This document shows, piece after piece, positions 22,914-34,153 of a stretch of DNA of 64,000 bases. Position 1 is the stretch's first letter. The number at the start of each line of letters is the position of its first letter. The position numbers were made by a program, and so were the translations under genes. Below the pieces are notes generated by a model, which did no database searches, was not told the origin of the DNA, and saw only the letters and a list, made by a program, of their open reading frames with translations. The stretch comes from Gracilaria gracilis (Eukaryota > Rhodophyta > Florideophyceae > Gracilariales > Gracilariaceae): the NCBI GenBank assembly GCA_030374805.1, contig JARGSG010000225.1:682001-746000 (forward strand). The letters run 5' to 3'.

Positions 22914-23647
22914 CTAAAACGACGGCAGTGGTTGGACGATTCGTAAGCCGTATTGACGGGCATTAACCGGTACCCATACTTGAGACTCCGGGGGCACGCG
23001 AGTGGCGGACGCAACACGAAGCTTCGTGGATTCCCGAGAATTCGGCGGTGCCTTCTGCGCTGCAGGGAGAGGTACGTGCTTCTTGGAGGCACGCCTCAAA
23101 GGACGACGAAAAATCGGTACCGACGACCCATCTTCCATTTCCACCCGCCTCTGACGGCGCCTAATGGCCTCAACAAAGCGGTCGCAAAAGTTACAACCCA
23201 AAATGACCGGGGTAGCCAAGTTCCGGCATACGACGAAGTCGAGCTCCACTACGCATGAACCCAAGCGAATTACCAACTCAATTGTTCCAACCGTCGACAA
23301 CGGGTTGTTATTCGCGTCGGCGACTTCAGTTATCACGCTACGGTGGATTGGTGACCACAGTGTCGGCAATGAAGCCGTCTCCGCGATGAAATCCGGACCA
23401 GCACCTGTATCTAAGACAGTGAGAAATCGCACCATGAACTGGGGTGAAAGGCCAAGGTCGGCATACACCTTGTAATTGCGTTTGGCCATCACCATAACTC
23501 TATCCGGGAACCGGTTATTTCTTACTCGTATCCACGGACGACGCAGTACACCAGGGTGTTCCGAGTTCACGTCTTCGACTGCCTGCTTCCTCGAGAGGAT
23601 TCGGACCGAGGAGCGAGTCATGGACGCCTCAGGCGCCTTCAGCCTCA
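22914..23647 (-). pseudogene. gypsy aspartic protease region (fossil)
   Basis: A retropepsin-type active site, TVLDTGAGPDF, is followed by ILGCNFCDRF (the ILG motif) and a basic stretch. The upstream gag part is not present, since the frame reaches the edge of the TIR element. It is broken. Confidence 0.75.
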
Positions 23648-25395
23648 CGTCGGTGTTCTCGGAATGCTAGTTTAATATGCTAGATCGCTGGTTATGAAAA
23701 AAGAAGTCCAAAAAAACTAGCAATTTCGCAGATTACGCTAGTTGGCAAGGCAAAATTTTTTTTTTTGGAAATCGCATTTCCACGTGCCGCAGTTGAACTC
23801 CATGTGTTGAAGTTGTATGCTAGTTTGCAGTTCGGGAGCCACTGCCCGTTACCTCACATTCGTCGCAGTCGTCGAAATCACTCAAAAAATTTACTTTCGG
23901 GTCATCAGCGCTGGTTTATTCCAACTCGGCATTCGGATCTTGAGTCTCAGTTTCCCTAAACGTGAAGTTTAAGAAGTTCAACGGACAACTCTCCCCATTC
24001 TGGTACACCCTCCTAGCCCCAAAGCGGCTTCCAACCTCTCCCAGCCTCTTCTTCTCCTGCTCCCCCAATATACGCTCCCCCGTCCTTGCAACCGCCGCCG
24101 CACTCCCGAAACCCACCAGCAGCACGCCCCCCGGCAGCTGCGGCGGCACAAACACCTTCCCATCCTCGTCCACCATCACCCCACCCTTCCTCCTCTTCTT
24201 CACTCGACTCCCCACACCTTCTCCTCCCTTCTCTTCTCCCCCCCTCTCCCTCACACTCCCCCGCCCACCCCGAGAACCAGGCGTCACCGGCGACCCTTTA
24301 TTTGCTCCCTCTCCCACCCCTAATCTCCCTCCCCTCACCATTTCCTTCAACTCCATCAGCAATTTGCACGCCTTCTCCACCTGTCCCACTTGCTCCTCCA
24401 ACACTTCGACCCTACCCTTCAGCCCTATATTCTCCTCTCGCAGCCTCCCCATCTCCCTCCCCACGCACTCTAACGTCCCATTCACATATTTCACAGCCCA
24501 CACCCCAGTTAACTTCATCCTCTTCCGAATCGTCGAAATCGATTCCACCGGCACCCCAACCTCCGACACACTCAGCACCACCCCTCCCATGTCTGCCACC
24601 ATCTCCGACAGCATGTCTTCGAAGTGCTCCTTCAAAGCCCTCCCAAGCTTCCTCACCCGTTCCTCCATCTCCCCCATAAACCTTCTCTCCGGTCCTCCTC
24701 CTCCATCCCCGTCCCCCTCACCTCCACCGCCTCCTCCATCCCCATTACAAACCCTCTGACTCACACAAACCCCCTCAGTACCCCCTCCCTCTTTCCACGG
24801 CGGCGTCTCTGGCACTTCCGTCCTATGCAGCAGATCCATTAGCTCCTCGTCACCAACGTATCCATTCGACATCCCGAGAAAAGACGACGTCCGGCTATAA
24901 ACGACTTGAACAGGCCTGAGCGACTTACAACAACTCTCGTCCTTGCCACCCCTGATCACAGCCGTTACACTCGTGGCCACACACCCCTCTACCCCGCAGG
25001 CCTATTTGTATCACAATTTTCTATACCTCAATTTCCCGCCATTCCCCAGAAACCCCATTTCTCCCAGATATTTCCATATTTTCATTTTTTCCTTTCAGTA
25101 CCATCCCACAAAACCAATCCACAGCGCCCGTTCCTTAACTCCTCACCATTACATCTTCCTCTTTATACTTCATTTCGACACATCTCTTTTCATAAACAAA
25201 TTCATCAGTCCTAATCCCTTCATACCCACCTACATCATTCTTTCAACTACTTAGTCATAAAAACCATCTTTTCCTCTGAAACCACTTTATCGATGTATAC
25301 ATTGGCAACGCCGTTCTCTACTTAAGCATCTCTCCCTTCCTCTCCTGTAGCACAATACCTTCTCACAGCATCCAACAAATTCGACATAATGACCT
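23648..25395 (+). repeat. Left terminal inverted repeat, about 1.75 kb
   Basis: It pairs with 47961-49704 from the outer CGTCGGTGTTCTCGG through to ATGACCT at its inner edge. The arms differ by scattered substitutions and small indels. Multiple CTAGTTT/CTAGCA motifs occur in the outer 200 bases, as expected for transposase binding sites. It holds the coiled-coil gene on the minus strand. Confidence 0.9.
23916..24980 (-). CDS. Coiled-coil protein of the TIR, left copy, 354 aa
   Basis: The frame is open throughout and reads outward toward the left end. ATG choices are at 24980 and, more likely, at MSNGYVGDEELMDLLHRTE, about 36 codons downstream. Features are a glycine-rich stretch, a helical region with EEQVGQVEKACKLLMELKE that looks like a coiled coil, a basic KKRRKGG patch and a C-terminal segment with PPQLPGG and GEQEKKRLGEVGSRFGARRVY. 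No family is recognised. The right repeat carries a second copy, there frameshifted. Position inside both repeats suggests a role at the element ends, such as end binding, but this is inference. Confidence 0.6.
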   Translation of the reverse strand: MATSVTAVIRGGKDESCCKSLRPVQVVYSRTSSFLGMSNGYVGDEELMDLLHRTEVPETPPWKEGGGTEGVCVSQRVCNGDGGGGGGEGDGDGGGGPERRFMGEMEERVRKLGRALKEHFEDMLSEMVADMGGVVLSVSEVGVPVESISTIRKRMKLTGVWAVKYVNGTLECVGREMGRLREENIGLKGRVEVLEEQVGQVEKACKLLMELKEMVRGGRLGVGEGANKGSPVTPGSRGGRGSVRERGGEEKGGEGVGSRVKKRRKGGVMVDEDGKVFVPPQLPGGVLLVGFGSAAAVARTGERILGEQEKKRLGEVGSRFGARRVYQNGESCPLNFLNFTFRETETQDPNAELE

Positions 25396-25640
25396 CGTCG
25401 GTGTTATCGGAATACTAGTTTGGCGGTCAAAATGACCGAATTAAAACGAACGAAAAACCGGTGAATTTATCCAAATTTGGAAGTGCTAATTTCCGAAAAT
25501 ATTTCCACCTTTTCACTTGTGCTAGTTTTATTCGAAAGAATTATTCCAAATTGTTTCCATGTTTGCTAGTTTGGATGGAAGGGAAACTAGCATACTTCTT
25601 TCGTTTATGGTAGTTTCGCAGCACAATGTAAGTGTGTTAG
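25396..25640. repeat. Second element-end-like sequence just inside the left TIR
   Basis: Directly after the inner edge of the left repeat comes CGTCGGTGTTATCGGAATAC, nearly identical to the outer end of the 26-kb element, followed by a quarter kilobase with repeated CTAGTTT/AAACTAG motifs. No matching opposite end is seen close by. It could be a truncated relative, or the true end of a separate KDZ element inserted here. Confidence 0.55.
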
Positions 25641-25940
25641 TGTCACCTACGTTCATGTATACGGGGGCGAATAGCAAGATAGACACTTAGATAGAAACTT
25701 AAATAGCTGTTTATCGAATAGGAATAGGAGTAAACAAATAGATCGAATACCTTTTCAGTTTATAGAGATCGGTTCACTATTCAACACCTTTCACATCAGG
25801 CATTCGCATACTGAATATATGAAACGCCTTCGAATCCCGTGCATTCATCCCCATCACTCTGTCCCACCGTCCGTGCGTCATATTACGCTCCCTGCTACGT
25901 ACCCCCAATCCTGCCCAACACCCCCCTAGCCTTCCCCGCC
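25641..25940 (+). promoter_or_regulatory. Probable 5' region of the KDZ transposase gene
   Basis: Non-coding AT-rich stretch between the CTAG-motif segment and the ATG at 25941. It contains several short AT runs but no single clear TATA box. Assignment rests on position only. Confidence 0.3.
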
Positions 25941-28900
25941 ATGCCCAACTGCTACTTTGAAGGCTGCTCCTTCTTCGCCCGCACCATCCCCGCCATCCAA
26001 AGGCACCAGAGGAGATGCCCCAATCGCCTCAACCCAAATAAGCGTTTCCTCCCCCAAGGCGGAAGTCTTCCCCACTTCTTCCCACGCATCAAGCGTCACA
26101 AGTCAGCACCCTCACCTCCATACACCTCCCCCTCCCACAAACCGCCCTTCCGACAACGTCCCCATCGCAGACGACGACTCCTACCACCACCAGCAACTCT
26201 CTCTCTCCCTACACACCCAGGACGCCTACCACATCGCCACCACCCCCGTCTGCTCTATCTCCCCCGCCCCTCCTCCCCCTCCCACCCCCTTCCTTCCCCC
26301 TCTTCAACAATCCCCACCTGGAACGCATGGTCTTCTACACCTCTTCCATCGCCTCCTCCCTCGGCCTTTGAAAGGCTGACGAACTCATCTCCTTCCTCCA
26401 CGACTCCGCCTTCTCCAAATCCGCCTTCAACAACGCCGTCTCCTCCGCCACACAGTGTCTCAAACTTCAAACAGACCTCTTCCAACACCGAGTCAGCAAC
26501 ATCGGCTTCACTCTCACCACCCTCTTCGACCCACAGCAGCTCTACTCCACCACCATCTTCCGAAAGGACCCCATCCAGGTCCTCAAACAACAACCCGTCC
26601 TCGCACACTTCCACAACACCTTCTTCCACCCCGTCTCCCACACAACCCTTTCCGGATCTCCCGCTTTTGCCCACCCCATTGCCTCCACCCTCGGAAAAGA
26701 ATCAGTCCCCGCCCTCAAAGCCGCAATCATGCACTCCTCCAATGACTCCTGAATCTGGCACGCACCCGACTCCACCGGTATCGACTCCTTCATCTGCTTG
26801 GTCCAAATCTACTCCGACAAGTCCACCACCTCCCTCAAATCCTCTTCCATCACCCCCTACCCCCTTCACATAACCCTTCTCAACTTCTCCGATGCCTTCC
26901 GTTGCAAAAGCATCACCGAACACCTCACCCTTCTTGGATACTTGCCGACCTCCTTCCTCCCAACCAACCCCTTCGAAGACCACGACTCTATCCTCAAACC
27001 TCCTCTCACATCCCCCGCCACACCAAAATGGAACTCATTCAGCTCGCCATCTCCACCCTCCTCGGCCCCCTCCTCTCCCCCGGTCTCAACGGCTTCCCCT
27101 TCCGTGACGCCCATGGCGTTCTCCACCACTTCCACCCAATCATCGCTAGCTACTGCGCAGACATCCCCGAAGCAAAAGACATCCTCGCCATCTCCCACGG
27201 AACCCGCCCCCAACACCCTTGTCATAGATGCACCGTCTCCCGCACAGACCCCCTCTGCACATTCAATCCCCTTCCCCCCGAACTCAGCACCAGACCCTCG
27301 TCGCACGCAAATCACACTCCACTCTCCTCCAACAATCACAAGACGCTCTCCTTGCTCGTAAGCCCAGAATCTCCCGCAACACAGAGGAAAAAGCCCTTAA
27401 AGCCCTCCACTCCCTCTCCCTCGCAAAGTAATACTCCCTCTTCGAATCATACCCTCTTCTCAACAACACCCCACTCCTCTCCCCTTAAAACATCTTCACC
27501 TTCGAACGACTCCACAACTTCCACCTCGGCGTCTTCAAGCTCATCAAGCTTGCCGCCATCGAGAGTCTCCGGTCAGAAGCACTCTTCACCACCCCCCGTT
27601 CCTCCAAGTCCCGTCGCCCTTTCAATTCCGTCCGCACTTTCATCCTCACACATTCAAACACCATCCTCTCCGCCATCGGAAAGCACTCCCCCGCAAACGG
27701 ACTTCACATCGACTTCTCCATTTCCGACAACGTTCAAATTCTCAACTGTTTCTTCACTACCGATGGCTTGCGTGGAATGCTCGAAGCAAAAGACTACCAC
27801 GCACTCGACATGGTCTTCCCCTTCATCGGCGCTTTTGTCGACCGATGCTGTGACGAAGTCGATTCAGCTCCCATCACTTCCGTCTTCCCCAAGTACTCAA
27901 ACCTCCTCCTCGCCTCCATGCGATACAAAACCTTCACCGAATGGACCGACGCCCGCCTTACCGACCTCCACAACCAAATCCGCTCCTTCAAGCGCACAGC
28001 CGTACTCGTCCTCGGCCACCAACCAACTTCCAGCGTCAGAACCCTCCAGTTCCACCTCCTCGACCACATTGTCGAGGACATTCGCCGCTTCGGAGGACTC
28101 CATTAGAATGATGCCGGCATATTCGAGCACGCCCACACCCTCTTCAAGTCCCACTACGCCAAAACCTCAAGGCGCAGGTCCACCGCACATCAAGCAACCA
28201 TTCGTGCCATCCACCGCTCCAACGCCTCCAAGGACTGGAATCCCGTCTCCACAAACGCTTCCATAACCTCCTCCTCCCCTGGCCTCGTCTCCCCCTCCAA
28301 TCCCGAGAACCAGGTTTCGTCCATGATGGCAAACACATCTCCTTCGCTGACCTAATCACTGCCCACAAATTAACTCGCTCCAATCCTCACCTCCCTCACA
28401 AATCTCTTCAAGAACCCTTCCCCCCCGATACCCTATCCATTCTTGCATAATTCCGAAGAGACGCCCTCCCATCCTTCATCATTCTCTCTCTCGAAGTCCT
28501 ACAACTCACTGACAACTCCCCCGCCCTCCGTCAGGCTTGACTCACCATAGTCAACTCCGCTTACGTCGTCGGCGGTTACATCCCAGCACTCGAAAACTAC
28601 ATCGCAGAACAAAACGAGCTCACCCTCCAGGATCCTCCTGTCCCCATAATTCAACGAATTTTTTTCACCCCCTCCTTCGGTCCATCCCAGTCCCCAAAGT
28701 TTTCCCACGTTCTCGTCGCCGGCTCCACCTCCCTCCCCTTCACATCCATCGTCTGGGTCTTCAAACTCATCTCCCTTCTTCGTTTCGCCCTTCCTTCTTC
28801 AACTTCTTCTCCCAAGGAGTTCGCCTTCGTCCAGTTCATGGAACTCGTCTCACCCAGCGATGACGTCGATCTAACCCTCAACTGCGTTTGCCTCCGATGG

Positions 28901-29149
28901 GCAACCGACGACGAACATAACCACACCATCCACCCAGTTCCCATCTCTACCCACTCCACTTCCGATAACGTTTTCCCTTGGTATGGACTCATCCCCTCTT
29001 CCTCTATCCTCGGCTCCATTCATGTTCTCCGCCAGAACTACCCCGCTCCTCCCTCCACTTCTCGTCTACACTGGCGCTTTCACCGATTCTATCTCAATCG
29101 GTTCTATCGAGACCCCACCGCCAAGCCTTATTTCCCATCCAACACGTAG
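25941..29149 (+). pseudogene. KDZ-superfamily (Plavaka/Zisupton-like) transposase, decayed
   Basis: An N-terminal zinc-finger-like start (CYFEGC, then HQRRC) is typical of Plavaka proteins. Further on come FRKDPIQVLKQQPVL, VQIYSDKSTTS, then YPLHITLLNFSD and LTLLGYLPTSFLPTNPF, and HGVLHHFHPIIASYCADIPE with a CHRC pair. Later blocks are ERLHNFHLGVFKLI, LLLASMRYKTFTEWTD, IRRFGGLH and a C-terminal MELVSPSDDVDL-to-RFYRDP region. These in order match the KDZ transposase. The parts fall in three frames, and stops (TGA at 26369-26371, TGA near 26750, TAA near 27429 and 27486, TAG near 28105, TAA near 28448, TGA near 28540) break them. The coding strand is extremely C-rich. It is dead as it stands. 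Confidence 0.75.
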
Positions 29150-29323
29150 CCTCTATTCCCTGTTAGCTTCAGCTTCATAAAAATTTCAACCCGCTTCCTC
29201 TCAATTGGAAGGAGTGAAGATACGCATGACATGAGAAAGAAGAAGCATCTCTTCCCCCTCCTACACATACCTCCACCCCTTCCCCGCTCACTGCATCTCA
29301 CCCTACCCTTAGTAGTCCGCCTC

Positions 29324-31965
29324 TTACCTACCATCAACCCCTGTGCCTTCCCTGCGTTCCGCCCGGTGTGCCATCAACCGCCCGAAACTCGAGTCCTCCG
29401 ATCGACAGGCCGCTATGTAACAATCAAGAACTGCACCAAGTCTCCGTGTCAGTTTTGCCATAAAAAATTCCTCCCTCACAGCTAGGTATATCTTCTCCTT
29501 CGATGGTACCCAAAGCCTAACTGTCGCAGTTCTCCCAGAGTTTCCCGACACAAACCTCGGATCTCCATCCACAAACCCATCGTTCTCAAACTTCTCGGCA
29601 TGCTCCTCCTGTAGCGATTGCCAGGCTACCCCCAGTATTCCTTCGACAGCCCGAGGTAGATAATTCCCATATAAAGTAGAGAACAAAAGCTGTTTTTGCC
29701 CTCCACGTCCCACAACCTCGTTCATAGTTTTCACCACACAGGCAATCCAGGCATCAAGTCTCGCAAGATGCATCACTGTCCCATCCACGTACTGCCGTTC
29801 ACCGTTACTTTGCCTCTCCATTGCGTATCCCATATAGTCCCCCAACACAGCCACCGCCATCCCATTCTTGAAATACATATCTTCATCATCAACCTCCCAT
29901 AATGGCCCAACCGTACGAAACCCGGAATACGCAAGGTCTTCGAACCGGCTCGCTCTCCACGCACACAACTTATTCCTCCCGCCCTCGTCCCTTCCCATCA
30001 GCTTCTTGCGCGCCTCCCCCATCTGCTGCTTTAGCTCTTCCCATAGCTCAGTCTCCTCAGTAGGTTTCGCACGTTTCGCAATCAAATCATATCCAAGGAT
30101 GGAGAATAACTTGTCGCGAGCCGCCCGCTTCCGCACCTCAATCACATCGCTTAATATCTGCTTCATCCGCTGCCTCAGACACTTGTCCGCAGTCACATTA
30201 TCCATACATTCCTGTTTCCTTCCCGCTTCTCGTACTGTCTCCCAAGTATCTTTCATTATTTCCGTCTCCAACACATACTTCAACAGCACATCACTTCCTC
30301 CCTCCGTTGATGGCATATACGCCTTCATCTCATATGCCACTTGATACGGGCACCGAGGTACCATCTCCTTCTCCCCAATCACAAATATGCTGCCCTCCCT
30401 ACTTTCTCTCACGGTCTCACTCCTGTTCTTCCAGCTCCTACCAACGTCCTCCATGTCAAAACAGAGTTCTGACGCCTCCAACTTCGCATATTGGAAAATC
30501 TTATCATATACAGCCCTTTCAAATCCGTAAAAACATTCTGGCACCTCTATATCATGTTTTTGGTGCCCTCTCACTTCCTTCCCACACCCCCTTCGCTTCC
30601 TACCCTTCACAGCCTCCCTTCAACTTTCAATCAACACATTTTGCTGCTTCATCTCCTCCCTCATTCGTTCCAATTCTTTTTGCGTGAACTTCAAACTCAC
30701 CATCATGGTATAGTGATCATCCTTCATATTTCTTTGCTTCCCTTTCAACGAATTCATCCTCTCAACCAGTGCGGACCTTGGCAACACGCGTAATTTCTCT
30801 TCATCTCCTTCTGCTATTCCTGTAGTTCCCATTTCCCTTGCTCCGTTCCTCTCTCCACGATCCCCAGAATCGTCGAATCCTGCTTCATGCACATCGTACT
30901 CAATCCGAACGGCATTATGCCTCACACGTATTCCTTCAGGCGTTTGTACCGCGGTTTTCACCAATTTCCCTCCAGTTCTATGCCTGTTTCCGACAACGAC
31001 ATCTTCCCCTTTGAATACCCTCCCATCCACTGGTATATTGTCTCTCACATTTTCAATCACTGATCCACCACTGCTCCGTCCTAGAAATCTCCCGGGCAAA
31101 TTTTCTCGGAGCCATTCTATCCTCTCCACATTGGCGTGGCTCCCCATTCCATCGCCCACACGCCCAGTTCGCCTCCCACTGTCCTCTGCGTTTCCATGCT
31201 CCCTCATATGCTTCATACCCCCAACTTCCTCTTCCTCCCGCATCGCAGTATGTCGCGGTCCACCAGTTCTTTCTCTGCCCACCATGAGGTTTTTTCTAAC
31301 ATCAACCACAACCTCCCTGCCCTCGTTCCTCGCCTCCTGAACGCCTCCTCCTACTTCTCTTTTGCGACCCCTCCCTCCCGAACGCCAACCCCAGCCAATT
31401 TCTCTCCTTCCTTCCCTCGAATACCACAGCTAACTATCCCACTAGTACTTCTTGCTATCGCCCTTCCCTCCCCCCCACTGCGACACTCCCTCAACTTCTC
31501 TATGACATCTCCACACTCGCCTTCTTCTACAAATTGCGTGGATTCATCGCCTCTTCGCCGCTCACCTCTATCCCTACCGCCCGGGGCATCATCCCCCTGC
31601 CTTCCTCCCATCCCTTCCCTGTTTTCCCCTCCTCCATTTCCAATCTCATGTGGAAGCAGAGTAGCTTTTGTTAACAAAGCACTTACAGTTCGCTCGGTTC
31701 GTTCCAAAGGTCGGCCTCCATCACGTCTCCCTGTGTTCTTCCTACCTTTCCCACGTAATCCGCTTCGAAGAGCGCGCGAACTACGCCCAATACCGCCCTC
31801 GCCGTTTTCCACATTGCCGCTTCGAGGCGCACGCGTAGTACTACCCAAGCCATCCTCACGACCCCGACCTACCACATCTGCACGCGTTCGCCCTTTCGAC
31901 GCGCGCCCGCTTACATCCTCCGCATTCGCATTCGCATTCGCACTTCTAGTTTTACGTTTCCCCAT
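29324..31965 (-). pseudogene. Large charged protein of unknown function
   Basis: The most likely start is MGKRKTRSANANANAEDVSG at 31965. The N-terminal half is basic, arginine/glycine-rich and probably disordered. A coiled coil (FTQKELERMREEMKQQNVL) follows. A well-composed globular region of about 430 residues comes next, with CFDMEDVGRSWKNR, ELWEELKQQMGEARKKLMG, AWRASRFEDLAYSGF and LYGNYLPRAVEGILGVAW. The frame changes between 31351 and 31309, and a TGA at about 30620 separates the coil from the last 428 codons, which have no good ATG of their own, so I treat them as one gene. I recognise no family. The lysine/arginine content and its place next to the MTase-SET gene suggest a DNA- or chromatin-binding role, by inference only. 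Confidence 0.45.
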
Positions 31966-32454
31966 ATGGAATCGGACGACGACGATGCGCCCGGCGGTAC
32001 GCTCTAGATGTTGTCGCAGCTCGCCGCAAGACGTGTTAGTCAATCGACTTGATCGCAGGTCCCCCGTGAAACGCACACCTCCACTCGACTGGTGGTCGAA
32101 ATATTGCATCTTTTTAGTATTTTTCGGAATCAATTTCCGAAAATTGGCACGGAGATTTCCCTTCCTGTACGAAACCTCACTGCCAAAAACTGTTACACTT
32201 TCACATGATATCACATGTACTCCGTATCTTCTATTCTATGTACTTGAACTTCAACCCACTTCCCCGAATCCTATCTCCATTTTGTTCACGTCACTGGATG
32301 ATAAAAGTGACGACACCCACTCACTTGGGGGAGTTCTCGTCTTCCCCTGTGTAACACGAGGGTTAGAGAGAAAGCGTAATAAAATGTACACAATTCGATT
32401 TTACACATACTACGGTACACCTTTCGGTTCTATAAGTCATAAATCAATTGAGCT

Positions 32455-33850
32455 CTAGTCGACTACTATAGGATTCGAAGACGTACCCCATGTGTACTCC
32501 ATTCCATAATCTGCAAACAACTCTTCTCCCACTTCTACAACCCAAAGTGCCCGGACGGCAAGCATTCGGTATTCTCTTAATTGGAGTGGAGTTCGCCCAG
32601 TTCCTGGGGTTCGACTCACCGCCACATTGGCAGTCCGTCGCTGCTTCAAGCCATTCTCCGCTGCATCCCTATCTTTATCCCGTTCCATATATTTTGGGTC
32701 GTTAATTGTTCCCCCCAACGAAAATGGAGCGGGGACAATCCATACAGGGATTTTAGGTACTTCTCGTCTCCTTTCTGAGAGTTTCCGGAATACCTCGCCT
32801 CGCAGGCTAACCTCCATCGCATAAGTTCGATAACATGCGGCGGTGGCTCCCAACAACCCTTCCCCATACTTCTTGTGTACCTCCTTTTTCTTCGTTAAGT
32901 CATGGTACACTAAAGTTCCGTAAAAGAAACATATCTCTTCGTTCTTCATGAAACGGCGCGTGGTAAACACTCTTACTCCTGCGTCATGGTGACGAATCGA
33001 CGACTTCCCAATGCGACAGCCACACATAGTGGCCTCCAATGCCAACGTCGCGTTCCAATCCAGGAGACCCATCTTCCCTTGCAACGTTTTCGGCCACACA
33101 TGCAGCGCTTTGCGCCTGCCGATCATGGCCATGCCCTCCTCCTGCCACATCGATGCCAAGAAGTCCACAATATACGGTGGGAACTTCTGATACTGAGGGA
33201 AGCCGGATGGAGCCTTCCGTGATCGTGAAGGACGAGTGTTCCACATGGAAAATAAGTCTATCACGCGATTCACAGAGTTTCGGACCTCCTGCATAGTTGA
33301 AATGTCCGTCTCATTATCGCGCATGCACATCGCGAACTGAACAATGGCCGCTTGCCAAGCATGAGCAAAACAGTCAGGGTCCGGCTCACAACCAATAAAC
33401 TTCCGAAGACGTTGGAACTCCATGCATGCCATGGCAGTCGAGAAAGGTCCCGCGAACAAGTCTACCACTGTATCACCTGGCTGCAAAAATCTGCTGATCA
33501 GCTCCTTCAACAACGCGCGAGATTTTTGTTCCAACCTCACCTTTTGCAACATGTAGCCCCCACCCTCCTTCTTTCTTTTCCATTGAAGATTCTCCCCATT
33601 GGACATGGGCGGTACCTGGTCAGTAACACTGTGATACCCTGGATGCCTCGACTGCACGTAGTTGAAGTTCTCATAGTTCATCATCGCATGGTGCTGTGCA
33701 CAAGCGGGGCCACTTCGAACACCATGTATCGCATACTCCATGGCAGGGAACAAGGAGCAGGACCTGCGTCCCGGGTTTCGTATGGGGTGGCCTTGCGACC
33801 GTATAAAATGGATTGGGACCTGATCCACAACAAACGATCGCCTCGGAACT
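32455..33850 (-). pseudogene. DNA methyltransferase motif I half joined to a SET domain
   Basis: Counting from the ATG at 33828, residues 97-160 carry QKSRALLKELISRFLQPGD and VVDLFAGPFSTAMAC, then FIGCEPDPDCF: the S-adenosylmethionine-binding motif I region of beta-class DNA N6A/N4C methyltransferases, where motif I follows motif IV. Residues 284-442 form a SET domain: GVRVFTTRRFMKNEEICFFY, TINDPKY, and VRALWVVEVGEELFADYG with the usual terminal tyrosine. Such a protein would methylate DNA bases and a lysine substrate, most likely a histone. The upstream half with motif IV lies at 38689-40529; a 4.8-kb insertion separates them. This half is open throughout. Confidence 0.75.
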
Positions 33851-34153
33851 AGTGGTCGATCCGGACGGCTAGCCGTTTGGATTTAGCCGATTCATGCCAA
33901 GTTTTTCTAACCGCTCCTGAACTACACTCCCGTTACAATTGGGTGGATTCCACGATTTCCAGTCACAGGACTGCAAAAAACGTACCAAACAAACCCGATT
34001 AGAGCATTGCAATAAATTAAAACTGTTCAAAACTGCAAGCCTTTGGCCAAGATACCCAGTTGTATCCACTTCTTCACGGATCAAGCAATAACTTGATTCA
34101 TTCAGATATATATCCTTCATACCTGTTTTATACCACATTCCCAAACCTCTTCT

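Larger units (their letters stand above)
14260..23647 (-). mobile_element. Ty3/gypsy chromovirus fossil, 5' part missing
   Basis: Read on the minus strand, the order is aspartic protease, reverse transcriptase, RNase H, integrase with zinc finger, chromodomain, a long 3' region and one LTR at 14260-15073, which is normal Ty3/gypsy order with the chromodomain that defines chromoviruses. Gag and the 5' LTR are absent because the element stops at 23647, where the 26-kb TIR element begins. It is broken, with roughly half a dozen disruptions plus a MITE inside. It inserted into the Tc1 gene, so it is younger than that element and older than the MITE. Age otherwise cannot be set, as only one LTR remains. 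Confidence 0.85.

Noticed and set aside
24086-27361. Long proline/serine/threonine-rich open frames on the plus strand
   Set aside because: They arise from extreme C-rich composition; the motif-bearing frames are others (minus-strand coiled-coil gene, KDZ blocks).
31136-32458. 440-codon plus-strand frame
   Set aside because: It lies opposite the charged minus-strand gene and has low-complexity composition with no motif.
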